DNA of 64,000 bases, taken from Acidobacteriota bacterium (GTDB lineage: Bacteria > Acidobacteriota > Thermoanaerobaculia > Multivoradales > J023). Position numbers and translations under genes: made by a program. Under the pieces are notes generated by a model that worked only from the letters and a program-made list of their open reading frames with translations, did no database searches and was not told the origin of the DNA. Location: NCBI GenBank assembly GCA_029263315.1, contig JAJCXR010000049.1:62001-126000 (forward strand), in the 5' to 3' direction. Of this stretch, positions 23,954-31,852 are shown one piece after another. How positions within the stretch are numbered: the first letter of the stretch is position 1; the number at the start of each line of letters is the position of its first letter.

Positions 23954-25069
23954 ATGAACGACCCCCGTTACACGCGTCTCGCCGAGACTTTGGTGCGCTA
24001 CTCCTGCCGTCTGGCGGAGGGCGAGCATCTGCTGATCGAGGCCACCGACATTCCCCATGCCATGACCCGGGCCCTGATCCGTGCGGTCAAGGAGGCCGGC
24101 GGTCATCCCCTGGTGCAGCTCAGGAGCACCGAGGTGCAACGGGATCTGCTGTTGACCGCCAGCCGGTCGCAGATGGAGAAGATGGGAGAGGCCGATCGGC
24201 AGCTGATGCAGGGGGTCCAGGCCTACATCGGGGTGCGCGGCAAACCCAATATTTCCGAGTGGTCGGACATCCCGGCCGAGAACATCCAGCTCTACCAAAA
24301 GTATTGGTGGGCCCCGGTGCACCGGGACGTGCGTATCAAAAAGACGCGCTGGGTGGTGCTGCGCTGGCCGGACCACGCCATGGCGCAGCAAGCTGGCATG
24401 TCGACGGAAGCCTTCGAAGATTTCTACTTCCGGGTCTGCAATCTCGACTACGCCCGCATGGCCGAAGCCATGCAGCCCTTGATCGACCTGATGCACCGGA
24501 CCGACCGCGTACGCCTCAAGGCCCCCGGCACCGATTTGAGCTTCAGCATCGCCGACATTCCGGCCATCGGCTGTGCCGGTGAGTACAACATCCCGGACGG
24601 CGAAGTCTTCACCGCTCCGGTGCGCGACAGCGTCGAAGGCACCATTCAGTTCAATACCCCCACCATCTACCTGGGCGGTAGTCACGAAAACATTAGTCTG
24701 CGCTTTGAGCAGGGCCGCATCGTCGAAGCCGACAGCAGCAATCCAGAGCATCTGATGAGCGTCCTCGATACGGACGAAGGGGCCCGCTACATCGGGGAAT
24801 TCGCCATCGGTTTCAATCCCCACATCCGTAAGCCGATGAGAGATATCCTGTTCGACGAAAAGATCGCCGGCAGCATCCACTTCACCCCCGGCAACGCCTA
24901 CGACGAAGCTTGGAACGGTAATCGCAGTGAGATCCACTGGGACATGGTGTTGTTGATGTCCCCCGAAACCGGCGGCGGCGAGATCTACTTCGACGATCGT
25001 CTGGTGCGCAAGGATGGCCTTTTCGTCCTACCCGAGCTGCTGGGCCTCAACCCGGACAATCTGGCCTGA
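23954..25069 (+). CDS. M29-family (thermophilic type) aminopeptidase
   Basis: A 371-residue cytoplasmic metalloaminopeptidase. It begins with the family pattern LAETLVRYSCRLAEGEHLLIE and contains GEYNIPDGEVFTAPVRDSVEG, YIGEFAIGFNP, GSIHFTPGNAYDEA and NRSEIHWDMV, which hold the Glu, His, Tyr and Asp ligands of the two metal ions in the M29 family. Length and order of motifs fit the family. GGAG lies seven bases before the ATG. It removes N-terminal residues from peptides. MogA follows 21 bases after its stop, probably co-transcribed. Confidence 0.9.
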   Translation: MNDPRYTRLAETLVRYSCRLAEGEHLLIEATDIPHAMTRALIRAVKEAGGHPLVQLRSTEVQRDLLLTASRSQMEKMGEADRQLMQGVQAYIGVRGKPNISEWSDIPAENIQLYQKYWWAPVHRDVRIKKTRWVVLRWPDHAMAQQAGMSTEAFEDFYFRVCNLDYARMAEAMQPLIDLMHRTDRVRLKAPGTDLSFSIADIPAIGCAGEYNIPDGEVFTAPVRDSVEGTIQFNTPTIYLGGSHENISLRFEQGRIVEADSSNPEHLMSVLDTDEGARYIGEFAIGFNPHIRKPMRDILFDEKIAGSIHFTPGNAYDEAWNGNRSEIHWDMVLLMSPETGGGEIYFDDRLVRKDGLFVLPELLGLNPDNLA

Positions 25070-25090
25070 GGCCCCGAGCCGAGGCAAATC

Positions 25091-25645
25091 ATGACCGACG
25101 CAACAGCTAGCCCCAGGGACCGCGCCGTGCGTATTGGCCTGGTCATCGTCTCGGATCGGGCCAGCCGAGGCGAGTATGAAGACCGCAGCGGCCCTGCCCT
25201 GAGGGACTACCTCGACGGGGTCCTGGCCTGTGCCTATGAGACCGCCTATCGCCTCATCCCCGACGAGCGTCCTCTCGTCGAGTCGACACTGATCGAGCTG
25301 GCGGACACGGTGGGTTGTGACCTCATCTTGACCTCCGGCGGCACCGGTCCAGCGCCCCGCGACATCACCCCCGAAGCAACGGCGGCGGTGTGTGAACGGC
25401 AATTGCCGGGATTTGGCGAGCTGATGCGTCGGGTTTCTTTGAACGAGGTGCCCACCGCCATCCTGTCGCGGCAGATGGCCGGCACCCGCGGTGCCAGCCT
25501 GATCATCAATCTGCCGGGCAAACCCAGGGCCATCCGCACCTGTCTCGACGCCGTCTTTGCGGCGATCCCCGACTGCGTCGACCTGCTCGGCGGCGCCCGC
25601 ATCGAAACCGATCCCCAGCGGATCAAGGCCCATCGCCCCCACTGA
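25091..25645 (+). CDS. mogA: Molybdopterin adenylyltransferase
   Basis: A 184-residue enzyme that adenylates molybdopterin before metal insertion. The MoCF fold is shown by IGLVIVSDRASRGEYEDRSG, DLILTSGGTGPAPRD with the GGTG nucleotide loop, and the C-terminal LIINLPGKPRAI. The Asp residues of the family (SDRAS, APRD) are present. It would supply cofactor for the molybdenum hydroxylase encoded at 37.6-41.4 kb, though that operon is far away and on the other strand. Confidence 0.9.
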   Translation: MTDATASPRDRAVRIGLVIVSDRASRGEYEDRSGPALRDYLDGVLACAYETAYRLIPDERPLVESTLIELADTVGCDLILTSGGTGPAPRDITPEATAAVCERQLPGFGELMRRVSLNEVPTAILSRQMAGTRGASLIINLPGKPRAIRTCLDAVFAAIPDCVDLLGGARIETDPQRIKAHRPH

Positions 25646-25731
25646 GTGAAGCCCCGAGCCGTGCTCCGCAAGCTCCTAGCGGCCTTCCGGGCCCTTCCGA
25701 GCACCATGTCAAGACTCTCAGGAGACATACC

Positions 25732-26745
25732 GTGAAGGTCCATGAGATTCAGTCCGCCTTTGGCCTCGAGCATTTGAAGTTGACCCAGCGTGCACGCCCC
25801 GAGCCGGGGCCAGGGGAAGTGCTACTGCGCATGCAGGCCATGTCGCTCAACTACCGTGACCTGCTGATGGTCACCGGGCGCTACAACCCGCGCCAACCCC
25901 TGCCCTTGATTCCCTGCTCCGATGGCGTCGGCGAGGTGGTGGCCTTGGGACCGGGCTGCCGACGCTGGCAGGTGGGCGACCGGGTGGCCACCGTCTTCTG
26001 CCAGAGCTGGCCGGGGGGCGAACCCGATCGCGACAAATTACGCTCGACCCTCGGGGGCCCCCTCGACGGCACTTTGGCGGAGCATATGGTGCTGCCGGAG
26101 GACGGTGTGGTCGCCGTCCCAGGGCACCTCAGCGCCGTCGAGGCGGCAACGCTACCCTGCGCCGCCTTGACCGCCTGGAGCGCCCTGGTGACCTACGGCT
26201 CGGTGACCGCCGGGGACACGGTGTTGCTCCTGGGCACCGGCGGCGTCTCCATCTTCGCCCTGCAATTCGTCAAGCTGCTGGGGGCCCGTGCCATCTTGCT
26301 GTCGAGCAGCGACGAGAAGCTGGAGGCGGTGCGGCACCTCGGGGCCTGGCAGGAAATCAACTATCGAAATGACCCCAAATGGGGCAAGACGGTGCTCGGC
26401 ATGACCGACGGACGTGGCGTCGATCAGGTCGTCGAGGTGGGGGGTGCTGGCACCCTGGAACAAAGCGCCAAGGCGGTCAAGATCGGCGGTCAGATCAGCC
26501 TCATCGGCGTCCTCTCCGGTCACGCCAGCGAGCTCAACATCTTGCCCCTGGTGATGAAAAACGTCCGCCTGCAGGGCATCTTGGTGGGTTCCCGCGATGG
26601 CTTCGAAACGATGAATCGAGCCATCGACGCCCATCGACTGAAACCCGTCGTCGACCGCGTCTTTCCCTTCGAGGCGGCACGGGATGCCTTGGCCTATCTG
26701 GCAGAAGGCAAGCATCTAGGAAAAATCTGCTTGCAGACTGGCTAG
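25732..26745 (+). CDS. Zinc-independent alcohol dehydrogenase / quinone oxidoreductase-like protein (MDR)
   Basis: A 337-residue medium-chain dehydrogenase/reductase starting at GTG 25732 with CAGGAGA upstream. The N-terminal GroES-like domain has MSLNYRDLLMVTGRYN and PLIPCSDGVGEVVALG. The NAD(P) domain follows with VLLLGTGGVSIFALQFVKLLGA. The structural-zinc Cys cluster is absent and the catalytic Cys position in the loop is not conserved (NYRD), which points to a quinone reductase or enoyl reductase-like enzyme using NADPH. Substrate unknown. The gene lies 86 bases after mogA. Confidence 0.85.
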   Translation: MKVHEIQSAFGLEHLKLTQRARPEPGPGEVLLRMQAMSLNYRDLLMVTGRYNPRQPLPLIPCSDGVGEVVALGPGCRRWQVGDRVATVFCQSWPGGEPDRDKLRSTLGGPLDGTLAEHMVLPEDGVVAVPGHLSAVEAATLPCAALTAWSALVTYGSVTAGDTVLLLGTGGVSIFALQFVKLLGARAILLSSSDEKLEAVRHLGAWQEINYRNDPKWGKTVLGMTDGRGVDQVVEVGGAGTLEQSAKAVKIGGQISLIGVLSGHASELNILPLVMKNVRLQGILVGSRDGFETMNRAIDAHRLKPVVDRVFPFEAARDALAYLAEGKHLGKICLQTG

Positions 26746-26848
26746 TGTCCATCCAGAAATAGCTCGTGGGTGCGGAGGCCCCATTGGGCTCAGCCGGGGC
26801 TCCGAACGGGGCGGGACCGAATTCGGTACTACGCGGAACGGGAGCGGG

Positions 26849-27916
26849 CTAGCTTTCATCCCGTAGCAGCTGCTCTTTGCGCTCGGTGCCCCAGCGATAA
26901 CCGCCGGTGGCACCGTCGCCGCGGATCACCCGGTGACACGGCACGACGACGGCCAGGCGATTGGCGGCGCAAGCGCCGGCCACGGCCCTTGCCGCTTTGG
27001 GCCGTCCAATGGCCTCGGCCACCTCTTGGTAGCTGGCGGTTTGCCCCCTGGGGATTTGACGCAGGGCCTGCCAGACGGTGAGCTGGAAGGCGGTGCCCCG
27101 CAAGTCGATGTCCAGGCCGGCGGCCAGCTCCCGACCTTGCAGGGAGGCCAGGACCGCCGCCACCGTCGCTTGCAACGGCTCGTCGGCCGGCGTGCAGGAG
27201 GCTTGGGGAAACTCCCGTTGCAGCCCCTCCACTAACCTTGAATCGTCGTCTCCCAGGCTGATGGCGCAGACCCCCCGCTGGGTCGACGCCACCAGCAGGC
27301 GTCCCAAGGCGCAATCGGCCAAGGCATAGCGAATCTCGAGACCAGCACCGCCCCGCCGATACCTGGAAGGCGTCATGCCCAGCAACTCATCGGTCTGCTC
27401 GTAGACCCGGCTTCCAGAACCGTATCCCGCCGCGTAGATGGCGTCGGTGACCGTCGGCTGCTCCGTCAACTGACGACGCAAACGCTGCTGGCGGCGTCCC
27501 GCCAAGTATTGCTTGGGGGAGACGCCCAGGGCTGCCTTGAAGGAACGCTGCAAATGGTAAGGGCTGGCGCCCACGGCTTGGGCCAAATGCTCAAGGGTCA
27601 AAGGCTCCTCCGCCCCGTGCCGCAAATGGGCATCGAGGTGATCCACCGCCCGCTGCACCAGATCCCCCGTCGGCGCCGCGGCTTGCTGCGGCGTGCAACG
27701 GCGGCAGGGCCGAAATCCCGCCGCTTCCGCTGCCGCCGGGCGGGCATAAAAATCGACATTGGAGCGCTTCGGCCGTCGGGACGGACAGGTGGGACGACAA
27801 TAAATACCGGTGGTCTTCACCGCATAGACAAACTGACCGTCGGTTGCGGCATCCCGCGTCAAGACGGCGTCCCATGCTTTTTCAGGATCCAGAGATTCGG
27901 CAAGGGGGGTGGTCAT
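26849..27916 (-). CDS. ada: Ada: bifunctional DNA repair methyltransferase and transcription regulator
   Basis: A 355-residue protein with the complete Ada layout. The N-terminal zinc module has Cys40, Cys44, Cys71 and Cys74 (GIYCRPTCPSRRPKR, CRRCTP); Cys40 would accept methyl groups from phosphotriesters. An AraC-type helix-turn-helix follows (LEHLAQAVGASPYHLQRSFK). The C-terminal alkylguanine methyltransferase carries the acceptor Cys in VVPCHRVIRGDG and the GGYRWGTERK tail. Methylated Ada activates its own promoter in E. coli; a GTAGAC inverted repeat lies in the 287-base divergent region. AAGGAG precedes the ATG at 27916. Convergent with the dehydrogenase gene. Confidence 0.95.
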   Translation of the reverse strand: MTTPLAESLDPEKAWDAVLTRDAATDGQFVYAVKTTGIYCRPTCPSRRPKRSNVDFYARPAAAEAAGFRPCRRCTPQQAAAPTGDLVQRAVDHLDAHLRHGAEEPLTLEHLAQAVGASPYHLQRSFKAALGVSPKQYLAGRRQQRLRRQLTEQPTVTDAIYAAGYGSGSRVYEQTDELLGMTPSRYRRGGAGLEIRYALADCALGRLLVASTQRGVCAISLGDDDSRLVEGLQREFPQASCTPADEPLQATVAAVLASLQGRELAAGLDIDLRGTAFQLTVWQALRQIPRGQTASYQEVAEAIGRPKAARAVAGACAANRLAVVVPCHRVIRGDGATGGYRWGTERKEQLLRDES

Positions 27917-28096
27917 CGGACGTGCTCCTTAGTTGTTCAGAACCCTGACAAAACCGGGCATGTCCTGGTACGCGGACCAACCTGCCCAGCCATCGACCCG
28001 CCAAGCATGCAATGACAAGCCACCGAGGTACTATCCGATCCTTGCGGTCAAAGCACCTTCTTGGCTCCCTCGGCTTCGCCGACCCCTTCACCCAGT

Positions 28097-28114
28097 GTAG
28101 ACTTCTCTGTCTAC
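28097..28114. promoter_or_regulatory. GTAGAC-N6-GTCTAC inverted repeat between ada and the TIR gene
   Basis: A perfect six-base inverted repeat with a six-base spacer lies in the 287-base divergent intergenic region, 90 bases before the TIR start. It overlaps a TACTAT sequence (28112-28117) that could be a -10 element for the plus strand. It could bind a dimeric regulator, but a link to Ada or the TIR gene is not shown. Confidence 0.3.
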
Positions 28115-28203
28115 TATGAGCAAACCGTCCGTCGCCCCGTGAATGAATCCGGCGACACCAATTCGTGGTCCTCCGCCGTGCCTTGACGACTATTGGGGAT
28201 CCC

Positions 28204-30126
28204 ATGCAGAGCACCTTCGAATTCGATGTCTTCCTGAGCTACAGCTCCAAAGACCGCGACGCCGTCGCCGCCCTGGCGGATCGGTTACAGCAACGGGGTT
28301 TCAAGGTCTGGCTGGATACCTTGGCGATCCGTGGCGGTGATGACATCATCTTGGCCATCGAGCAGGGGTTAGAGTCCTCGCAGATCTTGGTGCTCTGCAT
28401 GTCCAAGCACTCCATGACCTCGGATTGGGTGCTGCTGGAGCGCAATACGACCCTGTTTCGTGATCCGGCCAACCGTCACCGGCGCTTCATTCCGCTGCTG
28501 CTCGAAAACTGCCGGCTGCCGGACACCCTGAGGCGCTTCAATTACATCGATTGGCGACAGAGGGATGACGATGCTTTCGAGAAGTTGGTGGCGGCCCTGG
28601 GCCCCCCGGGCTCAGCACCCCATGGTCAGGCATCTCCCTCGCTGCCGGCGCCGAAACAGCAGCAGTCGCCGGCCTCGCAACCCACCACAACACGGCAGCC
28701 GTTGCCCACAAGCCGTCCCATCGAGCGGCACAAGTTGCTTTGGCTGGCCCTTCCGATCCTCGGCCTCTTCCTGGCCTGGATCTTCCTGCGCTCGACATGG
28801 GCTCCCGTCGACCAGCCGCAACAGACTTCGGCAAGGGAAGCACTGGAGGACGGATCGGCGGCCGCAACGGTGGAGCGTCCTACAGGCGGCCCGGGAGCTT
28901 CCCTTGAAAGGTCTTCGGAAGCACTGAATAATCTTCCCGTCGACGGCACGACGATCCCAGACCGGACGGAGTTAGAGGCTCCCATCGGCGTCAACTCAGC
29001 GCCCGGCTCCGGCGACACCCCCGACAAGCCGATGATCCGAACCTTGCTCGATGTGCCAGCAGGCTATCAAAAGCCGATGCGGATCGAAGTCGGTGGTATT
29101 TTGATACGGACCTATTCCAAGGGCGGCGAGGGCGGCGTGGTGATTGAAATCGCCATCCCTACTGAGCTCTTTGATCAGGAAGGGGCCTTCCTCACCTACC
29201 ACGCCGACAACGGATTGCCACCCCTGGAAACACTGCTACCACGCCCTAGAGAAGGTGAAGAGCTGCGCATCAAGCTGACGGAGGCAGATCAACGACCGGC
29301 GGCCGAGCATGCGGTTCTCGCCCAAGACCGGCCGGCGGCGGAAAACACCAACGACACTCCCGAGACCGATCCGGAAGTCGATATCGCAGACGACACTCCG
29401 TCCGCCCCATACCGTGATGACACCTACTACGTGCCTTCCGAGTTACAGAAAGCCTATGCCAACGACTCTGGAGCAGGAGGCAACAACTACCTACATGTGG
29501 TGCCCCAAGCCGCCTACCGGGGCAACCATGGCCTAGAGGTCGTCGTTCTCGAGGGCTCATCGAACAGCGTCTTTACCGCCCTCAATGACAACAGAATGCT
29601 AGGTGAGAAGTTTCTCTTTCTCGAGCTGGCATTCAATGCTGACGCTCTGACCATTGGTTCAGACTCCAATCTGGTGTTTCTAGCAGTTTTCGACCACAAA
29701 GAGAGCTACGCAGAATCGATCCCTATCCTCGGCGTCAGACTTTCCGAACACCTGGGAAAGAAGTGGCTCTTTCTCGATGCCTTCAATACCGACGGAGAGT
29801 TGGTCAGCGACGATGGGACTTTGATCAGTGACGGCTGGAACGAGCTCTTTTTGGAGTGGCAGTCCGGAAACGGCGACGGCTATCTTGGACTCTGGCTGAA
29901 AAATCCCAAGACCAGAGACCTAAAGACTTCCAGCATTGTCGGCCTGCAGACGGAGCTCTTCAATCTCGACGAGCTCCGCCTCGGGGGGCTACAGGTGCTC
30001 GGGTCTAACCTGGAGGGCATCTTGCACTTGGACGACCCGAGGATCACTCGCACAAGGAGCGAGATCGACGGCGAGGAGCTGCCCCCAATTGTCGCCACCG
30101 TCCCAGCACCCAAAGATCCCCGTTGA
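28204..30126 (+). CDS. Membrane-anchored TIR-domain protein with extracytoplasmic sensor-like domain
   Basis: A 640-residue protein from ATG 28204 (GGGGA upstream; an upstream GTG is less likely). Residues 5-140 form a TIR domain: FDVFLSYSSKDRD, GFKVWLDTLAIRGGDDI and SDWVLLERN, where Glu79 sits at the NADase catalytic position of TIR enzymes. A Pro/Gln-rich linker leads to one membrane helix (LLWLALPILGLFLAWIFL, residues 178-195). About 440 residues follow outside: low-complexity acidic stretches and a C-terminal domain rich in beta strands (GLEVVVLEGSSNSVF, NELFLEWQSGNGDGYLGLWL, LRLGGLQVLG) resembling a lectin-like jelly roll. A surface signal coupled to a cytoplasmic TIR is inferred. Confidence 0.82.
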   Translation: MQSTFEFDVFLSYSSKDRDAVAALADRLQQRGFKVWLDTLAIRGGDDIILAIEQGLESSQILVLCMSKHSMTSDWVLLERNTTLFRDPANRHRRFIPLLLENCRLPDTLRRFNYIDWRQRDDDAFEKLVAALGPPGSAPHGQASPSLPAPKQQQSPASQPTTTRQPLPTSRPIERHKLLWLALPILGLFLAWIFLRSTWAPVDQPQQTSAREALEDGSAAATVERPTGGPGASLERSSEALNNLPVDGTTIPDRTELEAPIGVNSAPGSGDTPDKPMIRTLLDVPAGYQKPMRIEVGGILIRTYSKGGEGGVVIEIAIPTELFDQEGAFLTYHADNGLPPLETLLPRPREGEELRIKLTEADQRPAAEHAVLAQDRPAAENTNDTPETDPEVDIADDTPSAPYRDDTYYVPSELQKAYANDSGAGGNNYLHVVPQAAYRGNHGLEVVVLEGSSNSVFTALNDNRMLGEKFLFLELAFNADALTIGSDSNLVFLAVFDHKESYAESIPILGVRLSEHLGKKWLFLDAFNTDGELVSDDGTLISDGWNELFLEWQSGNGDGYLGLWLKNPKTRDLKTSSIVGLQTELFNLDELRLGGLQVLGSNLEGILHLDDPRITRTRSEIDGEELPPIVATVPAPKDPR

Positions 30127-30281
30127 CACCGGATGGCGAGCCTTGACACATGGCCCCCCGCTGGCACCGATTTCGGCAGAACGGGATGGACACTCGCTAC
30201 GACTGCGGCACCCAGCTCGATCCAGGAACCACCGTCGATCTATGACGGCGAACCTTTGGAATGACCTTCGAGGAGACGTCC

Positions 30282-31763
30282 ATGCCAACCCGACCCACCG
30301 CCTGGCAGCAAAGCGATCCCAGCCTGATCAATGTCGACATCGCACCCACACCGCTGAGCCAGCGCACTTGGTCGGTGTGGCACATGGCCTCCCTGTGGAT
30401 CGGCATGGTGGTCTGTGTACCAACGTACATGTTGGCCGGTGGTCTGATCGCTCTCGGCATGAGCTGGTGGCAAGCGGTGGCGACGGTCTGCCTGGGCAAT
30501 ATCGTGGTTCTGGTTCCGATGCTGCTCAACGGGCACCCCGGCACCCGCTATGGGATTCCCTTCCCGGTTCTAGCCCGGGCCAGCTTCGGCATCCTCGGGG
30601 CCAATGTGCCCTCCCTGCTTCGGGGTTTGGTGGCCTGCGGTTGGTTCGGCATCCAAACTTGGATCGGCGGCAGTGCCATCCATCAACTGGCCAGCGCCCT
30701 TTGGGGGCGCCCCTTGGGCGGTTTAGACCTTCCCATCTTGGGTATCAACGGCGTGGAGCTGTTGGCATTCTTGGTTTTCTGGCTCCTGCAAGTGGCCATC
30801 CTGTGGCGAGGCATCGAATCCATCAAATGGTTGGAATCGCTGGCCGCCCCCTTTCTCATCCTCATGGGGTTGGCCCTCCTGATGTGGGCCTATCTGCGGG
30901 CCGACGGTTGGGGGCCGATGCTGTCGGCGCCGTCGCAATTCGTCGAGGGCGGGGCCAAGGAAGGCCAGTTCTGGAGCGTCTTCTTTCCGGCCCTCACCAG
31001 CATGGTGGGGTTCTGGGCCACCCTGTCGTTGAACATTCCCGATTTCACCCGCTACGCCAAAAGCCAGCGGGATCAGATGCTCGGCCAGGCCATCGGCCTG
31101 CCGACTTTCATGACCCTCTTTGCTTTTATCGGCGTTGCCGTCACTTCGGCCACCGCCACCATCTTTGGCGAGACCATCGCCGACCCGGTGGCCCTGTTGG
31201 GACGCATGGGGGGCGGCTTCAGCGTCGTCATCTCATTGCTCGCCCTGTCGCTGGCCACCCTTTCGACCAACCTGGCGGCCAATGTCGTATCGCCGGCCAA
31301 TGCCCTGATCAGCTTGGCACCTCGCCTCATCACCTTCCGTCGCGGCGCCATGGCCACCGCCGGCCTTGGCTTGGCCATGTTTCCGTGGAAGCTCATCGAA
31401 TCCAGCGATGGTTTCATCTTCACCTGGTTGATCGGTTACTCCGCTCTGCTCGGCCCCATCGGCGGCATCTTGATCGTCGATTACTTCGTCTTGCGACGCC
31501 TGGTGCTCGATACCGACCAGCTCTACCGTCGCCACGGCATCTACTGGTACCGGGGCGGCTACCATGTTGCCGCCCTGGTGGCGCTGGTGGTCGGCATCGC
31601 GCCCAATGTGCCCGGGTTTCTGGCCCAAGCGGGTTTCATCGAAACGGTGCCGGCTCTCTTCTCAGCCATCTACACCTACGCCTGGTTTGTCGGTTTTGCG
31701 CTTTCCGGGGGCCTGTATTGGCTGCTGGCCCGTTCCAGAATCAAGATCTCCGCCGACGGCTGA
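30282..31763 (+). CDS. NCS1-family nucleobase/hydantoin/allantoin permease
   Basis: A 493-residue inner-membrane transporter with about twelve hydrophobic segments. ATG 30282 is preferred over 30261 because GAGGAG lies seven bases before it. The N-terminal LSQRTWSVWHMASLWIGM, GIPFPVLARASFGILGAN, CGWFGIQTWIGGSA and LNIPDFTRYAKSQRDQ are NCS1 signatures, placing it with Mhp1, allantoin and cytosine permeases. These proteins use a sodium or proton gradient. The aromatic GWFGIQTWIGG segment lines the substrate site in Mhp1. Uptake of nucleobases would fit the nucleoside-salvage and molybdenum-hydroxylase genes at 36-45 kb. Confidence 0.9.
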   Translation: MPTRPTAWQQSDPSLINVDIAPTPLSQRTWSVWHMASLWIGMVVCVPTYMLAGGLIALGMSWWQAVATVCLGNIVVLVPMLLNGHPGTRYGIPFPVLARASFGILGANVPSLLRGLVACGWFGIQTWIGGSAIHQLASALWGRPLGGLDLPILGINGVELLAFLVFWLLQVAILWRGIESIKWLESLAAPFLILMGLALLMWAYLRADGWGPMLSAPSQFVEGGAKEGQFWSVFFPALTSMVGFWATLSLNIPDFTRYAKSQRDQMLGQAIGLPTFMTLFAFIGVAVTSATATIFGETIADPVALLGRMGGGFSVVISLLALSLATLSTNLAANVVSPANALISLAPRLITFRRGAMATAGLGLAMFPWKLIESSDGFIFTWLIGYSALLGPIGGILIVDYFVLRRLVLDTDQLYRRHGIYWYRGGYHVAALVALVVGIAPNVPGFLAQAGFIETVPALFSAIYTYAWFVGFALSGGLYWLLARSRIKISADG

Positions 31764-31852
31764 GGGCCATCGATGAAGGGATTGGGGCGTTTTCGACGCG
31801 TTTTGTTTGGAGACCTGTCGACATCCTGAGAACCGCAGTGACCGAGGACCCA

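Noticed and set aside
26816..26827. Palindrome ACCGAATTCGGT between two convergent genes
   Set aside because: Only 12 bases, no repeat elsewhere noticed and no promoter nearby; likely chance.
29936..31852. N-terminal 639 codons of a 1579-codon open frame
   Set aside because: They overlap the TIR and NCS1 genes in another frame; a good start with ribosome site and signal peptide begins at 31853.
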